Source of the DNA: Variovorax sp. OV329
GTDB taxonomy: Bacteria; Pseudomonadota; Gammaproteobacteria; Burkholderiales; Burkholderiaceae_C
DNA length: 64,000 bases
NCBI RefSeq assembly: GCF_900114785.1
Contig: NZ_FOUG01000002.1
Coordinates: 186,001 to 250,000, forward strand
Direction of reading: 5' to 3'
Part shown: in pieces, positions 9,139 to 20,123 of the stretch
Position numbering within the stretch: position 1 is the stretch's first letter
Layout: every line of letters begins with the position of its first letter
Notes under the pieces: model-generated
What the model saw: only the letters and a program-made list of their open reading frames with translations
Told to the model about the DNA's origin: nothing
Databases searched by the model: none
Translations under genes and position numbers: made by a program

Positions 9139-10074
9139 TTACAGTGCCTTGACCAGTTCCGGCACGGCCGTGAACAGGTCGGCTTCCAGGCCGTAGTCGG
9201 CCACCGAGAAGATCGGCGCTTCGGGGTCCTTGTTGATCGCCACGATCACCTTGGAGTCCTTCATGCCCGCCAGATGCTGGATGGCGCCCGAGATGCCGGC
9301 AGCGATGTACAGCTGCGGCGCCACGATCTTGCCCGTCTGGCCCACTTGCCAGTCGTTGGGGGCGTAGCCCGCGTCCACGGCCGCGCGGCTGGCGCCCAGG
9401 CCCGCGTTGAGCTTGTCCGCCAGCGGTGCCATCACCTCCTGGAACTTCTCGGCGCTGCCCAGCGCCCGGCCACCCGAGACGATGATCTTGGCGGCCGTCA
9501 GCTCGGGGCGTTCGCTCTTCGTGACTTCACGGCCCACGAAGGCGCTCTTGCCACTGTCGGCCACGCCCGCGGCATTCTCGACCGAGGCGCTGCCGCCTTC
9601 CTTGGCTGCCGCGTCGAAGCCCGTGGTGCGCACGGTGATCACCTTGGTGGCGTCGCTGCTCTGCACCGTGGCAATCGCGTTGCCCGCGTAGATGGGGCGC
9701 TCGAAGGTGTCGGCGGCGATCACCTTGGTGATGTCGCTGATCTGGGCCACGTCCAGCTTGGCCGCCACGCGAGGCGCCACGTTCTTGCCGTTGGCGGTGG
9801 CCGGGAACAGGATGTGGCTGTAGTTGCCGGCGATGGCCACAACTTGCGCGGCCACGTTCTCGGCCAGGTTCTCGGCCAGGCTGGCGCTGTCGGCGGCGAT
9901 CACCTTGGAAACGCCGGCGATCTTGGCCGCTTGCGCTGCGGCTTCGGCAGCGTTGGCGCCAGCCACCAGCACGTGCACATCACCACTCTGGCAGGCGATG
10001 CCCGCCGTCACGGTGTTCAGGGTCGCCGGCTTGACGGTGGCGTGGTCGTGTTCGGCAATGACGAGTACGGTCAT
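9139..10074 (-). CDS. etfA: Electron transfer flavoprotein subunit alpha
   Basis: FAD-carrying subunit of ETF, which takes electrons from acyl-CoA dehydrogenases and passes them to ETF-ubiquinone oxidoreductase. 311 residues, the usual length. The C-terminal FAD domain is canonical: [47 protein letters not shown] and [19 protein letters not shown] ribosome site precedes the ATG, and 19 bases separate it from etfB upstream. The transcript likely ends at the hairpin 30 bases downstream. Confidence 0.97.
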   Translation of the reverse strand: MTVLVIAEHDHATVKPATLNTVTAGIACQSGDVHVLVAGANAAEAAAQAAKIAGVSKVIAADSASLAENLAENVAAQVVAIAGNYSHILFPATANGKNVAPRVAAKLDVAQISDITKVIAADTFERPIYAGNAIATVQSSDATKVITVRTTGFDAAAKEGGSASVENAAGVADSGKSAFVGREVTKSERPELTAAKIIVSGGRALGSAEKFQEVMAPLADKLNAGLGASRAAVDAGYAPNDWQVGQTGKIVAPQLYIAAGISGAIQHLAGMKDSKVIVAINKDPEAPIFSVADYGLEADLFTAVPELVKAL

Positions 10075-10093
10075 GTCTTTATCTCCCTCTTCC

Positions 10094-10843
10094 TCAGATC
10101 ACTTTGGCTTCGTTCTTGAGCTTGTCCACCAGGGTGGCCACGTCGGGCACCTTGATGCCCGCGCCGCGCTTGGGGGGCTCGGCGACCTTGAGCGTCTTCA
10201 GGCGAGGCGCCACGTCCACGCCCAGGTCGGCGGGGCTGAAGGTGTCCAGCTGCTTCTTCTTGGCCTTCATGATGTTGGGCAGCGTCACGTAGCGCGGCTC
10301 ATTGAGGCGCAGGTCGGTGGTGATGACCGCGGGCAGGCTGAGAGAGATGGTCTCCAGGCCGCCATCGACTTCACGCGTGACGTTGACCTTGTCACCAGCG
10401 ACTTCGACCTTGGAGGCGAAGGTGGCTTGGGGCAGGTCCGCCAGGGCGGCGAGCATCTGGCCGGTCTGGTTGTTGTCGTCGTCGATGGCCTGCTTGCCCA
10501 GGATGATCAGCGAGGGCTGTTCCTTCTCGACAAGGGCCTTCAGCAGCTTGGCCACGGCCAGGGGCTGCAGTTCCTCGGTGCTCTCCACCAGGATGCCGCG
10601 GTCGGCGCCGATGGCCATGGCGGTGCGCAGCGTTTCCTGGCACTTGGCCTCGCCACACGAGACGGCAATGATCTCGGTGACCACGCCCTTTTCCTTCAGG
10701 CGCACCGCCTCTTCGACGGCGATCTCGTCGAAGGGGTTCATGCTCATCTTGACGTTGGCGATGTCGACGCCGGAGCCATCAGACTTGACGCGGACCTTGA
10801 CGTTGTAATCGACGACCCGCTTGACGGGGACCAATACCTTCAT
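10094..10843 (-). CDS. etfB: Electron transfer flavoprotein subunit beta
   Basis: AMP-binding partner of EtfA. 249 residues starting [19 protein letters not shown], with the ETF-beta signature region [13 protein letters not shown] and [13 protein letters not shown], and the [12 protein letters not shown] stretch. The reading frame stays open far upstream, but homology begins at this ATG, so the 794-residue frame is an artefact of high GC. The gene heads the etfBA unit. A -10-like TAAAAT flanked by an inverted repeat lies about 55 bases upstream. Confidence 0.97.
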   Translation of the reverse strand: MKVLVPVKRVVDYNVKVRVKSDGSGVDIANVKMSMNPFDEIAVEEAVRLKEKGVVTEIIAVSCGEAKCQETLRTAMAIGADRGILVESTEELQPLAVAKLLKALVEKEQPSLIILGKQAIDDDNNQTGQMLAALADLPQATFASKVEVAGDKVNVTREVDGGLETISLSLPAVITTDLRLNEPRYVTLPNIMKAKKKQLDTFSPADLGVDVAPRLKTLKVAEPPKRGAGIKVPDVATLVDKLKNEAKVI

Positions 10844-10891
10844 GGGTTGACTCCATTGAATTGCAAAACCGGGGGATGCGCGACGGGCAGC

Positions 10892-10908
10892 CCGCCATTT
10901 TAGGGCGG
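10892..10908 (-). promoter_or_regulatory. Candidate etfB promoter -10 inside an inverted repeat
   Basis: On the minus strand, CCGCC-N7-GGCGG forms a perfect 5-bp dyad whose centre contains TAAAAT, a good -10 hexamer. It sits about 50-65 bases before the etfB ATG. No convincing -35 is visible. The arrangement would let a regulator cover the promoter; this is inference from spacing and symmetry only. Confidence 0.4.
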
Positions 10909-10941
10909 TGCCCGAGGGGCATCTGTTCATTTCAATCACCC

Positions 10942-10982
10942 AGCACGTGCCGTCGTCAAAAAGCGAACGGTCGTGCTTTTTT
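10942..10982. other. Hairpin with a T-run between etfB and the mscS stop
   Basis: AGCACG (10942-10947) can pair with CGTGCT (10972-10977), with a further CCGT/ACGG inner pairing. On the plus strand the hairpin is followed by six T, the shape of an intrinsic terminator, but no plus-strand gene precedes it. On the minus strand, downstream of mscS, it lacks a T-run. Its role is unclear. Confidence 0.35.
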
Positions 10983-10989
10983 CTTGTAA

Positions 10990-12273
10990 TTATAGGGGAG
11001 CTTCGCTGCGCTGCAACATGGCATCGGGTAAGGATTCGATACGCACGGCGCGGCGTGGGCCGGCGATCTCGATGCCCGCCGCACGCAGGCCTTCGAGGAC
11101 GGCGATGTTGATGTCCGAGCGGACGTTCGCCTGCCCTTTTTCCGGATCCTTCACCCAGAAGTTGAGGCTGAATTCCAGGCCGTCCGGCGCAAAGTTGATC
11201 AGGAAGGCGACCGGCGCCGGGTCGGCCATGACCCGAGCATGGGCACGCGCTGCGCCCGTCAGGATGCCCTGCACCTGCGCCACCTCGCTGCCGTAGCCCA
11301 CCACGATGTTGGTCGTGATGTTGAATTTCAGGTCGGCCTGCGTCAGGTTCTCGACGCGGCTGGTGATGAGCGATTCGTTGGGAACGATGGCCTCGCGCCC
11401 GTTGCCCGCACGGATGAGCGTGTAGCGGGTCTTGATGTCGGTGATGCGCCCCTCGAAGGTGTCGACCCGCACGTTGTCGCCGATGCGGATGGAGCGCTCC
11501 AACAGGATCACGAAGCCGCTGACGTAGTTGGCCGCCAGCTTCTGCAGGCCGAAGCCCAGGCCCACGCCGAGCGCGCCGCCGAGCACCGACAGCGCCGTCA
11601 GGTCCACCCCCACCGCCGACAGCGCGAACAGAAGGCCGATGAGCAGCAGGAAGGCCCGCATCGCGTTGGATGCCACCTTGCGCATCGACAGGTCGTGCAC
11701 CGCCTGCGCCAGCACGCGCTTCTCGATGGTGGCCGAGATCCACAGCGCGACGATGAGCACCAGGCCGGCCGAGGCCACGCCTTCGAGAATGGTGCGCAGG
11801 CTCACCGGCGACTTGCCGAAGGCCAGGTGGATGGAGTCCAGCTCTTCCAGCACCGTAGGCAGCAGCCCGACGATCCAGAGGATGGCGCCGATCCATGCCA
11901 CCCACGACACCGTGCGCTCGATCAGCCGCATCACCGACGAGGCCGGGAACACCGCCGCCAGCACCCGTGCCACGAAGCGGATGGCCACCAGCGCCACCAG
12001 CCCGGACACCGCGATGCGCAGGATCAGCACCGTCTGCACTTCCAGCAGGGCGCGGCGCCCCAGGTCGGTGAAGATCAGCGCCAGCAGCGGAAACAGCAGG
12101 CCGTCGAATATGTTGCGGCCGAACCAGATGGAATCCTTGGGCTGGTCGCGGCCGAACCAGCGGCACACGCTCCAGGCCAGCAGCACGCACAGGGCGAGCA
12201 CGCCCGCCTCGATCCAGAGCGTGCGCGGATCGACCTGGGACAGGCGCTCCAGGAACTCGTCCAGGCGCAGCAT
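10990..12273 (-). CDS. MscS-family mechanosensitive ion channel
   Basis: 427 residues from the ATG at 12273; the longer open frame upstream is the histone-deacetylase-like gene read out of phase. Five or so hydrophobic segments precede the MscS core, larger than E. coli MscS (286 residues). The pore-lining helix region is [26 protein letters not shown] (Ala/Gly-rich), followed by the beta domain [35 protein letters not shown]. Members relieve turgor in the inner membrane under hypo-osmotic shock. The start codon shares one base with the upstream gene's stop (TGATG), so translation is probably coupled. Confidence 0.92.
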   Translation of the reverse strand: MLRLDEFLERLSQVDPRTLWIEAGVLALCVLLAWSVCRWFGRDQPKDSIWFGRNIFDGLLFPLLALIFTDLGRRALLEVQTVLILRIAVSGLVALVAIRFVARVLAAVFPASSVMRLIERTVSWVAWIGAILWIVGLLPTVLEELDSIHLAFGKSPVSLRTILEGVASAGLVLIVALWISATIEKRVLAQAVHDLSMRKVASNAMRAFLLLIGLLFALSAVGVDLTALSVLGGALGVGLGFGLQKLAANYVSGFVILLERSIRIGDNVRVDTFEGRITDIKTRYTLIRAGNGREAIVPNESLITSRVENLTQADLKFNITTNIVVGYGSEVAQVQGILTGAARAHARVMADPAPVAFLINFAPDGLEFSLNFWVKDPEKGQANVRSDINIAVLEGLRAAGIEIAGPRRAVRIESLPDAMLQRSEAPL

Positions 12274-13226
12274 CAGACCTCCGCCAGCACGCGCAGGTGC
12301 GCCTCCACGCTGCCGGCCAGCGCGTCGAGGTTGTAGCCGCCTTCCAGCATCGAGACGATGCGCCCTTGCGAGAAGCGGCGTGCCACGTCGTGGATGCGGC
12401 TGGTGATCCAGTAGTAGTCGTTCTCGTTGAGCCCCAGCTGCGCCAGGTCGTCGTCGCGGTGCGCGTCGAAGCCGGCACTCACGAAGATCATCTGTGGCTT
12501 GAACTCCTCCAGGCGCGGCATCCACATCGCCTCGACCAGCTCGCGCACGTCCATGCCGCGGGTGTAGGCCGGCACCGGCACGTTGCACATGTTGGGCGCC
12601 GGATGGTCGGCGCCGCTGAAGGGGTAGAAGGGGTGCTGGAAGATGCCCACCATGAGCACCCGCGGGTCGTTGGACAGGATGTCTTCCGTCCCGTTGCCGT
12701 GGTGCACGTCGAAGTCGACGATGGCCACGCGCTTGAGGCCGTGCTTCTCCAGCGCATGCCGCGCCGCGATGGCCACGTTGTTGAAGAAGCAGAAGCCCAT
12801 GGCCTTGTCGTGGCAGGCATGGTGGCCCGGCGGGCGCACGGCGCAGAAGGCGTTCTCCAGCTCGCCCGCGATCACCGCGTCGGTGGCGGCGATGCCGGCG
12901 CCGGCGGCGCGCCGGGCGGCAAGCATGGTGAAGCCGTTCATGCTGGTGTCGGGGTCGATCTGGGCGTGGTCGGGGCCGCCGGCCGGGGCGTCGGCCACCA
13001 GGCGCTGGGCCAGGGACTGCAGGTGCTCGACATGCTCGGGCGTGTGGGCCAGCATCAGCTGCTCCAGGGTGGCCAGGGGCACCTCGCCGCGCTCCAGCGC
13101 ATCGCCCACACCGCTTGAAAGAAGCCGGTCCTCGATGGCGTCCAGCCGCTCTGGGCATTCCGGATGGCCCCGTCCCATCTCGTGCTTCCAGAAGTCTCGG
13201 TGTGTGAAGTAGCCGGTTTTGCCCAT
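12273..13226 (-). CDS. Histone deacetylase-family (class II-like) amidohydrolase
   Basis: Zn-dependent deacetylase fold, 317 residues, cytosolic. Catalytic His135-His136 in [10 protein letters not shown], metal ligands Asp173 and His175 in [11 protein letters not shown], Asp254 in [10 protein letters not shown], and the LEGGYN segment near the C-terminus are all present, so it should be active. Bacterial relatives deacetylate acetylated polyamines, acetoin-related compounds or protein lysines; the substrate is not evident. It is followed without a gap by the MscS gene and is divergent, at 54 bases, from the moxR gene. Confidence 0.92.
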   Translation of the reverse strand: MGKTGYFTHRDFWKHEMGRGHPECPERLDAIEDRLLSSGVGDALERGEVPLATLEQLMLAHTPEHVEHLQSLAQRLVADAPAGGPDHAQIDPDTSMNGFTMLAARRAAGAGIAATDAVIAGELENAFCAVRPPGHHACHDKAMGFCFFNNVAIAARHALEKHGLKRVAIVDFDVHHGNGTEDILSNDPRVLMVGIFQHPFYPFSGADHPAPNMCNVPVPAYTRGMDVRELVEAMWMPRLEEFKPQMIFVSAGFDAHRDDDLAQLGLNENDYYWITSRIHDVARRFSQGRIVSMLEGGYNLDALAGSVEAHLRVLAEV

Positions 13227-13280
13227 GTTCGGTGGCAGGTCGGAACGAAGGGACTTGCCGACCTACGGTATGGTTTGCAT

Positions 13281-14213
<933 letters not shown>

Positions 14214-14220
14214 GCGCCGC

Positions 14221-15189
14221 ATGATCGCCGCCCTGCGCCATCGCATCGACGGCTGGTTCCTCTCGCGCCGGCCGCCTTCCGACCGCCTGGAGCTCACGCA
14301 GCGCAACGTCTACATCCTGCCCACCAAGGCGGGATGGCTGCTGGGCCTGACCTTGCTGGTGCTGCTGATCGCCTCGATCAACTACCAGCTCAACCTGGGC
14401 TACCTGCTCACCTTCCTGCTGGCCGGCAGCGTGGCGGTGGGCATGCACGTGTGCCACGGCACGCTGCGCGGGCTGGCCATGCACCTGCTGCCGCCCGAGC
14501 CGCAGTTCGCCGGCGCCGCCGCCGTGCTGCGCGTGGTGCTGGACAACGCGCGGCGCAGTGCCCGCTACGGCATCGGCATGGCGGTGCGCGGCAGCGGCGC
14601 ATGGGCCTGGTGCGACGTGCCGGCGCAAGGCAGCAGCACGCTGGACATCGCCTTCAAGCCCGAGCACCGCGGCCTGCACCCGGTGCCGCCCTTCACCGCC
14701 GAGACGCGCTTTCCGCTTGGCACTTTCCGCGTCTGGACAGTGTGGCGGCCGGCCGCGCGGGTGCTGGTCTACCCTGCTCCCGAAGCGCATCCGCCGCCGC
14801 TGCCGCCGGGCGAGCCGCGCAGCGATGCCGGCCAGGTCGGCGGCGCGCGCGCGCAGCATGCCGGCGAGTACGACGGCATCCGCGCCTATCGCCGCGGCGA
14901 TCCGCTCAAGATGGTGGCGTGGAAGAAGGTGGCCCGCGCCGAGGCCACAGGCTCGGACGACCTCTTCAGCCGCGACACGCAGCAGGCGCAGCGCCAGGAG
15001 CTGTGGCTGGACGCCCAGCACTGCGGGCTGCCTGAACACGAGGCGCGCTTGTCGCGCCTGTGCGCCTGGGTGCTGATGGCCGACAAGCTGGGCCTGGACT
15101 ACGGCCTGCGTGTGGCTGGCCGCCAGGTCGCCCCCTCGCAGGGGGAGGCGCACAAGCGTCAATGCCTGGAGCTGCTGGCCACATGCTGA
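14221..15189 (+). CDS. DUF58 domain-containing membrane protein
   Basis: 322 residues with two membrane helices near residues 38-80 and a cytoplasmic domain beyond. The DUF58 hallmark is clear: AGEYDGIRAYRRGDPLKMVAWK followed by KVARAEATG, corresponding to the family's R-x-Y-x-x-G-D-x-x-x-x-I-x-W-x-x-x-A-R pattern. The function is unproven. It lies 7 bases after moxR and overlaps the transglutaminase gene by 7 bases, so the three are almost certainly one operon. Confidence 0.92.
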   Translation: MIAALRHRIDGWFLSRRPPSDRLELTQRNVYILPTKAGWLLGLTLLVLLIASINYQLNLGYLLTFLLAGSVAVGMHVCHGTLRGLAMHLLPPEPQFAGAAAVLRVVLDNARRSARYGIGMAVRGSGAWAWCDVPAQGSSTLDIAFKPEHRGLHPVPPFTAETRFPLGTFRVWTVWRPAARVLVYPAPEAHPPPLPPGEPRSDAGQVGGARAQHAGEYDGIRAYRRGDPLKMVAWKKVARAEATGSDDLFSRDTQQAQRQELWLDAQHCGLPEHEARLSRLCAWVLMADKLGLDYGLRVAGRQVAPSQGEAHKRQCLELLATC

Positions 15190-17210
15190 GTTCCACTCTC
15201 ACGCCCGGCACGAAGACCGCGCGGCTGTCCACCCTGCCGCGCGAATCGCGCGACACGCTCTTCCTGCTGGGCGTGATCGCGGTCGTCGTGCTGCCGCAGG
15301 CCGGCAACCTGCCCTGGTGGTGCACGGCGCTCACCGCGGTCATCCTGTTCTGGCGCGGGACGCTGGCGTTCAATTCGCAGCCGCTGCCCAGTCGCTGGTG
15401 GCTCGTTGGCCTGCTGGCGATCGCCTTGGGCGCCACCGCCCTCACCCACCGAACGCTGCTGGGCCGCGATGCCGGCGTCACGCTGGTGGTGCTGCTGCTG
15501 GCGCTCAAGACCCTGGAACTGCGTGCGCGGCGCGACGCCTTCGTGGTGTTCTTCCTGGGCTTCTTCGCGATGCTCACGAACTTCTTCTACTCGCAGTCAC
15601 TGCTGACGGCGATGGCGATGCTGGTGGCACTGCTGGGCCTGCTGACCGCACTGGTCAATGCGCACATGCCGGTGGGCCGGCCCCCGCTGTGGCAATCGGC
15701 GCGCATGGCCGCGCGCATGGCCCTGCTGGGCGCGCCGGTCATGCTGGCGCTGTTCGTGCTGTTCCCGCGCATGGCGCCGCTGTGGGGCACGCCCAGCGAT
15801 GCGATGAGCGGGCGCACCGGCCTGTCCAACAACATGCGGGTGGGCGCTGTCGCCGAGCTCGCGCTCGACGACAGCATCGCTGCCCGCGTCGAATTCGACG
15901 GCGATCGAGTCCCTGCGCAGCGGGACATGTATTTCCGGGGCCCGGTGCTTGCGCAGTTCGACGGCCGCGAATGGAATGCCCTGCCCGCCTGGCAATTGGG
16001 GCGCCTGCCACCCGACCTGCGCGTGCAGGGCGACCCGGTGCGCTACCAGATCACCCTGGAGCCCAGCCAGCGCCCCTGGCTGCTGACCCTGGACGTCGCG
16101 CCCAACCCGCCGCAGGTCACCGGGATGGCGCCGCCTCGCCAGACGCCCGACCTGCAATGGATCGCCGAGCGCCCGACGCGCGACATGCTGCGCTACCGTG
16201 CCGAGAGCTACCCGCAGTTCCGCAGCGGCCCGCTGGAGCGCGTGCCGGGCCTGGCCGCCTACACGCAACTGCCGCCGGACAACAACCCCCGCACCGCGGA
16301 ACTCGCCCAGCAGCTGCGCACCGCCCAGGGCGCCGACACGCGCGCGCTCGTGCGCACCGTGCTCGAGCGCCTGCGCACCGGCGGCTACAGCTACACGCTG
16401 GAGCCGGGCGAGTACGGCGAGCACACCGCCGACGAATTCTGGTTCGACCGCAAGGCGGGCTTCTGCGAGCACATCGCCTCGGCCTTCGTGGTGCTGATGC
16501 GCGCGGCCGACGTGCCTGCGCGCATCGTCACCGGCTTCCAGGGCGGCGATCGCAATTCGGTGGACGGCGTCTGGACCCTGCGCAACAGAGATGCCCATGC
16601 CTGGGCCGAAGTCTGGGTGTCAGGCGAAGGCTGGGTGCGCGTGGACCCCACCGGCGCCATCTCGCCCGACCGCGTCGGCGCCTTCCGGCGCCTGGCGGTG
16701 CCGCAGGGGGTGCTGGCCGGCGCCATCGGCGCGATGAATCCCACGCTGCTGCAGAACGTCCGCGCGACCTGGGAGGCGATCAACAACGGCTGGAACCAGT
16801 GGGTGCTCAACTACACGCAGGGGCGCCAGCTGGACCTGCTCAAGGACATCGGCTTCAGCGCGCCCAGTCCGCAGGACCTGGTGACGCTGCTGCTGGGCCT
16901 GCTGGTCACGGCCAGCCTGGCCGGCGCGCTCTGGACCTTGTGGGAGCGCCAGCGGCAGGACCCGTGGCTGCGCCTCTTGTCCAACGCCCGCGCCCGGCTG
17001 CAGCGGGCCGGGCTGACGCTGCCCGACTCCGCGCCGCCGCGCGAGATCGCGCGCCAGGTGCGCGAGCGCTTCGGTGCCGCGCAGGCCGAGGCCGTGCGCG
17101 AGATCGACGAATGGCTGCTGCGCCTGGAGCGCCAGCGCTACAGCCCGCAGCCCGCGCAGGGCCTGGCGGCCTTGCGTGCGGAATTCGCACGCTTGCGCTG
17201 GCCTCGGTGA
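15183..17210 (+). CDS. TgpA-type transglutaminase membrane protein (DUF3488/TGase/DUF4129)
   Basis: 675 residues. About six N-terminal membrane helices (roughly 25-195) precede a periplasmic transglutaminase-like domain, then one more helix near 565-590 and a C-terminal DUF4129-like tail. The catalytic triad is intact: Cys428 in KAGFCEHIASAF, His472 in DAHAWAEVWV and Asp488 in VRVDPTGAI. TgpA of Pseudomonas aeruginosa is an essential protein of this type. A role in peptide-bond hydrolysis or crosslinking at the cell envelope is inferred, and the lytic transglycosylase directly downstream agrees with that. The start is the ATG at 15183, overlapping the end of the DUF58 gene. Confidence 0.93.
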   Translation: MLSSTLTPGTKTARLSTLPRESRDTLFLLGVIAVVVLPQAGNLPWWCTALTAVILFWRGTLAFNSQPLPSRWWLVGLLAIALGATALTHRTLLGRDAGVTLVVLLLALKTLELRARRDAFVVFFLGFFAMLTNFFYSQSLLTAMAMLVALLGLLTALVNAHMPVGRPPLWQSARMAARMALLGAPVMLALFVLFPRMAPLWGTPSDAMSGRTGLSNNMRVGAVAELALDDSIAARVEFDGDRVPAQRDMYFRGPVLAQFDGREWNALPAWQLGRLPPDLRVQGDPVRYQITLEPSQRPWLLTLDVAPNPPQVTGMAPPRQTPDLQWIAERPTRDMLRYRAESYPQFRSGPLERVPGLAAYTQLPPDNNPRTAELAQQLRTAQGADTRALVRTVLERLRTGGYSYTLEPGEYGEHTADEFWFDRKAGFCEHIASAFVVLMRAADVPARIVTGFQGGDRNSVDGVWTLRNRDAHAWAEVWVSGEGWVRVDPTGAISPDRVGAFRRLAVPQGVLAGAIGAMNPTLLQNVRATWEAINNGWNQWVLNYTQGRQLDLLKDIGFSAPSPQDLVTLLLGLLVTASLAGALWTLWERQRQDPWLRLLSNARARLQRAGLTLPDSAPPREIARQVRERFGAAQAEAVREIDEWLLRLERQRYSPQPAQGLAALRAEFARLRWPR

Positions 17211-17263
17211 AACGGCGTGTGAAGTCGGACGGGGGCGTTGTGGACGGACGGCACAATCGGCCG

Positions 17264-18388
17264 ATGCGCCGCCGCCCCATCCGCACGACCCTCGCCCTCG
17301 CCTCATTGCTGGTGCTCGCCGTCATCGGCGGCCCCAGTGCCACCGCCGCCGAGCCCAAGCGCAAGAACGCGTCGCCTCCTGCTGCCAAGAAGCCGCCCAC
17401 GCGGCCTTCCGTCGCGGCCACTGGCGCGCTCTACGCCACGCGCGACGACGCGATGCGCTTCGCCGACGAGATCGCGCAGCGCCGCAACCTGGACCGCGAA
17501 TGGGTGCGCAGCACCATCGGCGCCGCCCGCTACCTGCCCAACGTGCCGCGCCTCATGCTGCCGGCCCAGGGCGGCGCGCCCAAGAACTGGCGCGTGTACC
17601 GCGGCCGCTTCATCGACCCGGTGCGCATCGCTGCCGGCGTGCGCTTCTGGCGCGCCAACGCACCGGCGCTGGAGCGTGCCGAGCGCGAGTTCGGCGTGCC
17701 GGCCGAGATCATTGTGGGCATCATCGGCGTGGAGACCATCTACGGCCGCAACATGGGCAGCTTCCGCGTCATCGACGCGCTGGCCACCCTTTCCTTCGAT
17801 TTCCCCGACGGGCACCCGCGCGCCGCCGAGCGCGTGGCCTTCTTCCGCGGCGAGCTGGAAAGCTTCCTGAGCACCGAGAGCCGCACTGCCGAAGATCCGC
17901 TCGCGCCACTGGGCAGCTACGCGGGCGCCATGGGCATGCCCCAGTTCATGCCCAGCAGCATCGCGAAGTACGCCATCGACTACGACGGCAACGGCCGCAT
18001 CGACCTGGTGGGCAGCCCCACCGATGTGATCGGCTCCGTGGCCAACTACTTCAAGGCCTTCGGCTGGCAGCCCGGCCAGCCGGCAATCTTCCCCGTGAGC
18101 TTCGACGAGAGCCGACTGAAGAAGCCGGTGCTGCTCGCGCCCGACATCCTGCCCACCTTCAGTGCCGACAGCTTCGTCGCCGCCGGCGCGGTGCTCCCGG
18201 CCAACGCGCAGAACTACCCCGGCCTGCTCGCACTGATCGAGCTGCAGAACGGCTACGACACGCCCACCTACGTGGCCGGCACGAAGAACTTCTACGTCAT
18301 CACCCGCTACAACTGGAGCGCCTACTACGCCATGTCGGTGCTGGAGCTGGGCGAGGAAGTGAAGGCGGCGCTCGGTTCCGGGCTCTGA
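17264..18388 (+). CDS. Lytic murein transglycosylase B-like (MltB family)
   Basis: 374 residues. Signal peptide about 1-29 (basic MRRRPIR, hydrophobic core, cut near ATAAE), with no lipobox cysteine, so it is soluble periplasmic rather than a lipoprotein like E. coli MltB. Catalytic Glu157 is in VGIIGVETIYGRNMG, and the GAMGMPQFMPSS segment is typical. Family members cleave peptidoglycan to 1,6-anhydro muropeptides. It lies 53 bases after the transglutaminase gene; a GTG start slightly upstream is possible but would lengthen the signal peptide. Confidence 0.93.
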   Translation: MRRRPIRTTLALASLLVLAVIGGPSATAAEPKRKNASPPAAKKPPTRPSVAATGALYATRDDAMRFADEIAQRRNLDREWVRSTIGAARYLPNVPRLMLPAQGGAPKNWRVYRGRFIDPVRIAAGVRFWRANAPALERAEREFGVPAEIIVGIIGVETIYGRNMGSFRVIDALATLSFDFPDGHPRAAERVAFFRGELESFLSTESRTAEDPLAPLGSYAGAMGMPQFMPSSIAKYAIDYDGNGRIDLVGSPTDVIGSVANYFKAFGWQPGQPAIFPVSFDESRLKKPVLLAPDILPTFSADSFVAAGAVLPANAQNYPGLLALIELQNGYDTPTYVAGTKNFYVITRYNWSAYYAMSVLELGEEVKAALGSGL

Positions 18389-18405
18389 CACAAGACACCG
18401 CCGCC

Positions 18406-19104
18406 ATGCACCTTCTTCTACTGAGCAACTCCCGCAGCCCCGAGGGCCACTACCTGCAGCACGCACTCGAGGCCGTCGCGGAGATCGCCGGCTCGCGCAA
18501 GCGCGCGGTGTTCGTGCCCTTCGCCGGCGTGACCATCGAGTGGGACGCCTACACCGAGCGCGTGCAGGAGGCCCTGGCCTCCCTGCCCCTGGAAATCGAA
18601 GGCATCCACCGCGCTGCCAATGCGCATGCGGCGCTCGATGCGGCCGAGCTCATCCTCGTGGGCGGGGGCAACACTTTCGCGCTGCTCAAGGAATGCCGCG
18701 AGCGCGGCCTGCTGCCGCGCATCGCGGCGCGGGTGCGCGAGCAGCAGGTGCCCTATATCGGCTGGAGCGCCGGCTCCAACCTGGCCTGCCCTTCGATCCG
18801 CACCACCAACGACATGCCGGTCGTCGAGCCGGGCGGCTTCGACGCGCTGGGGCTGGTGCCCTTCCAGCTCAATCCCCACTACACCAACGAGCTGCCCGCC
18901 GGCCACCAGGGCGAGACGCGCGACCAGCGCCTGGCCGAATTCCTCGTGGCCAATCCGGCGGCCAAGGTGCTGGGCCTGCCCGAGGGCGACTGGCTGCGCG
19001 TGAGTCCCCAGGGCGTGCAGTTGCACGGGCCCAAGCCTGCGCGCCTGTTCCGTGCCGGCCAGCCGGTGCAGGACTTCGACGCGGCGGCCTTCCTGCCGCT
19101 CTGA
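18406..19104 (+). CDS. pepE: Dipeptidase E (alpha-aspartyl dipeptidase, peptidase S51)
   Basis: Cytosolic serine peptidase cleaving Asp-X dipeptides; 232 residues, close to E. coli PepE (229). MHLLLLSNSRSPEGHYL, ELILVGGGNTFALL and the nucleophile elbow GWSAGSN are diagnostic. The Asp of TTNDMP and the His of QLNPHYTNE complete the triad. It follows the lytic transglycosylase by 17 bases and may be co-transcribed. Recycling of cell-wall-derived or other peptides is only an inference. It converges with the EamA gene, 10 bases apart. Confidence 0.96.
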   Translation: MHLLLLSNSRSPEGHYLQHALEAVAEIAGSRKRAVFVPFAGVTIEWDAYTERVQEALASLPLEIEGIHRAANAHAALDAAELILVGGGNTFALLKECRERGLLPRIAARVREQQVPYIGWSAGSNLACPSIRTTNDMPVVEPGGFDALGLVPFQLNPHYTNELPAGHQGETRDQRLAEFLVANPAAKVLGLPEGDWLRVSPQGVQLHGPKPARLFRAGQPVQDFDAAAFLPL

Positions 19105-19114
19105 AGCCCGGACC

Positions 19115-20053
19115 TCAGCCTGCCTGGACGCCTGGCTCGCCCGAGCCGGCAATGGCCCGCGCATCGCGAAGTTCCGCCCGCACCACCACCAGCACGCCGG
19201 CCACCACCAGTACCAGGCCTGCAAAGGCCATGGCCCCGGGCCGCTCGCCCAGCACCAGCGTGGCGAGCGTGAAGGCCACCACCGGCTCGAACAGCGCCAG
19301 GGTGACGCCCGTGGCGGCCGAGATGTGGCGCAGCGCATGACTGAACAGCAGGTAGGCCACGCCGGCAGTGACCACGCCCACATAAAGCGCGGCCCACAAG
19401 TCCGCCGCCACGGGCGTGGGCGTGCCGCCCTCGATCCAGGCGGCGGGCAGGGCCACCACCGCGGCCACGGTGAAGGCGCTCAGGGTGGCCCTTGCCGCGC
19501 CCACCTCGCGCACCAGCGACTTGTTGATCAGCGTGTAGACCGCATAGGACAGGCCCGCGACAAGGCACAGCCCGATGCCCGCCGTGCTCAGCGCATGGCC
19601 GGCACTGCCGCTGGACAGCGTCATCAGCGCGCCACCGCCCACGGCAGCGACCGTGCCGATCCACCAGCGCAGCGAAGGCAGCTGGCGCGACACCAGCGCC
19701 TGCAGCATGCCGGCCCAGAGCGGGCCGCTGCCCAGGGCGATGGCGGTGCCCAGGCCGACGCCGGTCAGCCGCACGCCCGCGAAGAAGGCCAGGTTGTAGA
19801 CCGCCATGCACAGGCCCGCGCCCAGCACGCCCGGCCAGGGCAAGGGTGCGCCGGCGTGCGCGAGGCCGCTCGGCCCGCGCCGCGTGCTCCAGGCATAGAG
19901 GCCGAAGAAGGCCGAGGCCACCGCCAGCCGCAGCGCGCCGAACCAGCCGGCACTCAGCTGGCCCTCGGCCAGGCTCTGGGAGGTGCCGGTGGTTCCCCAC
20001 AGGGCGGCGGCGGCCAGCACCATGGCCACGCCGAGTCCGGGACGGATCTGCAT
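19115..20053 (-). CDS. EamA/DMT-superfamily transporter
   Basis: 312 residues with ten predicted membrane helices built from two EamA repeats. The first starts VAMVLAAAALWGTTGT; the second has GVVTAGVAYLLFSHALRHISAATGVTLALFEPV. These inner-membrane carriers usually export amino acids or other small metabolites. The start is the ATG at 20053, since homology begins there; the longer frame is not supported. An AraC-type regulator lies 70 bases upstream in the same direction and may control it. The substrate is unknown. Confidence 0.9.
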   Translation of the reverse strand: MQIRPGLGVAMVLAAAALWGTTGTSQSLAEGQLSAGWFGALRLAVASAFFGLYAWSTRRGPSGLAHAGAPLPWPGVLGAGLCMAVYNLAFFAGVRLTGVGLGTAIALGSGPLWAGMLQALVSRQLPSLRWWIGTVAAVGGGALMTLSSGSAGHALSTAGIGLCLVAGLSYAVYTLINKSLVREVGAARATLSAFTVAAVVALPAAWIEGGTPTPVAADLWAALYVGVVTAGVAYLLFSHALRHISAATGVTLALFEPVVAFTLATLVLGERPGAMAFAGLVLVVAGVLVVVRAELRDARAIAGSGEPGVQAG

Positions 20054-20123
20054 GCCCCATCGTGCGCCCTGGCGGCCCGCCAAATGTCGAGAAACTCTCG
20101 TCCTGCGGCGACGGGCGAGCGCC

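Noticed and set aside
10942..10982. Plus-strand intrinsic terminator as evidence of a small RNA
   Set aside because: The hairpin and T-run are real, but no promoter or conserved transcript could be identified before it in the 100 bases available.
10094..12478. 794-codon frame suggesting an EtfB fusion
   Set aside because: Only the last 249 codons show EtfB homology; the rest is the mscS and HDAC region out of phase.
15110..18388. 1092-codon frame joining the transglutaminase and MltB regions
   Set aside because: The first part is out of phase with the transglutaminase; MltB begins at 17264 with a signal peptide.
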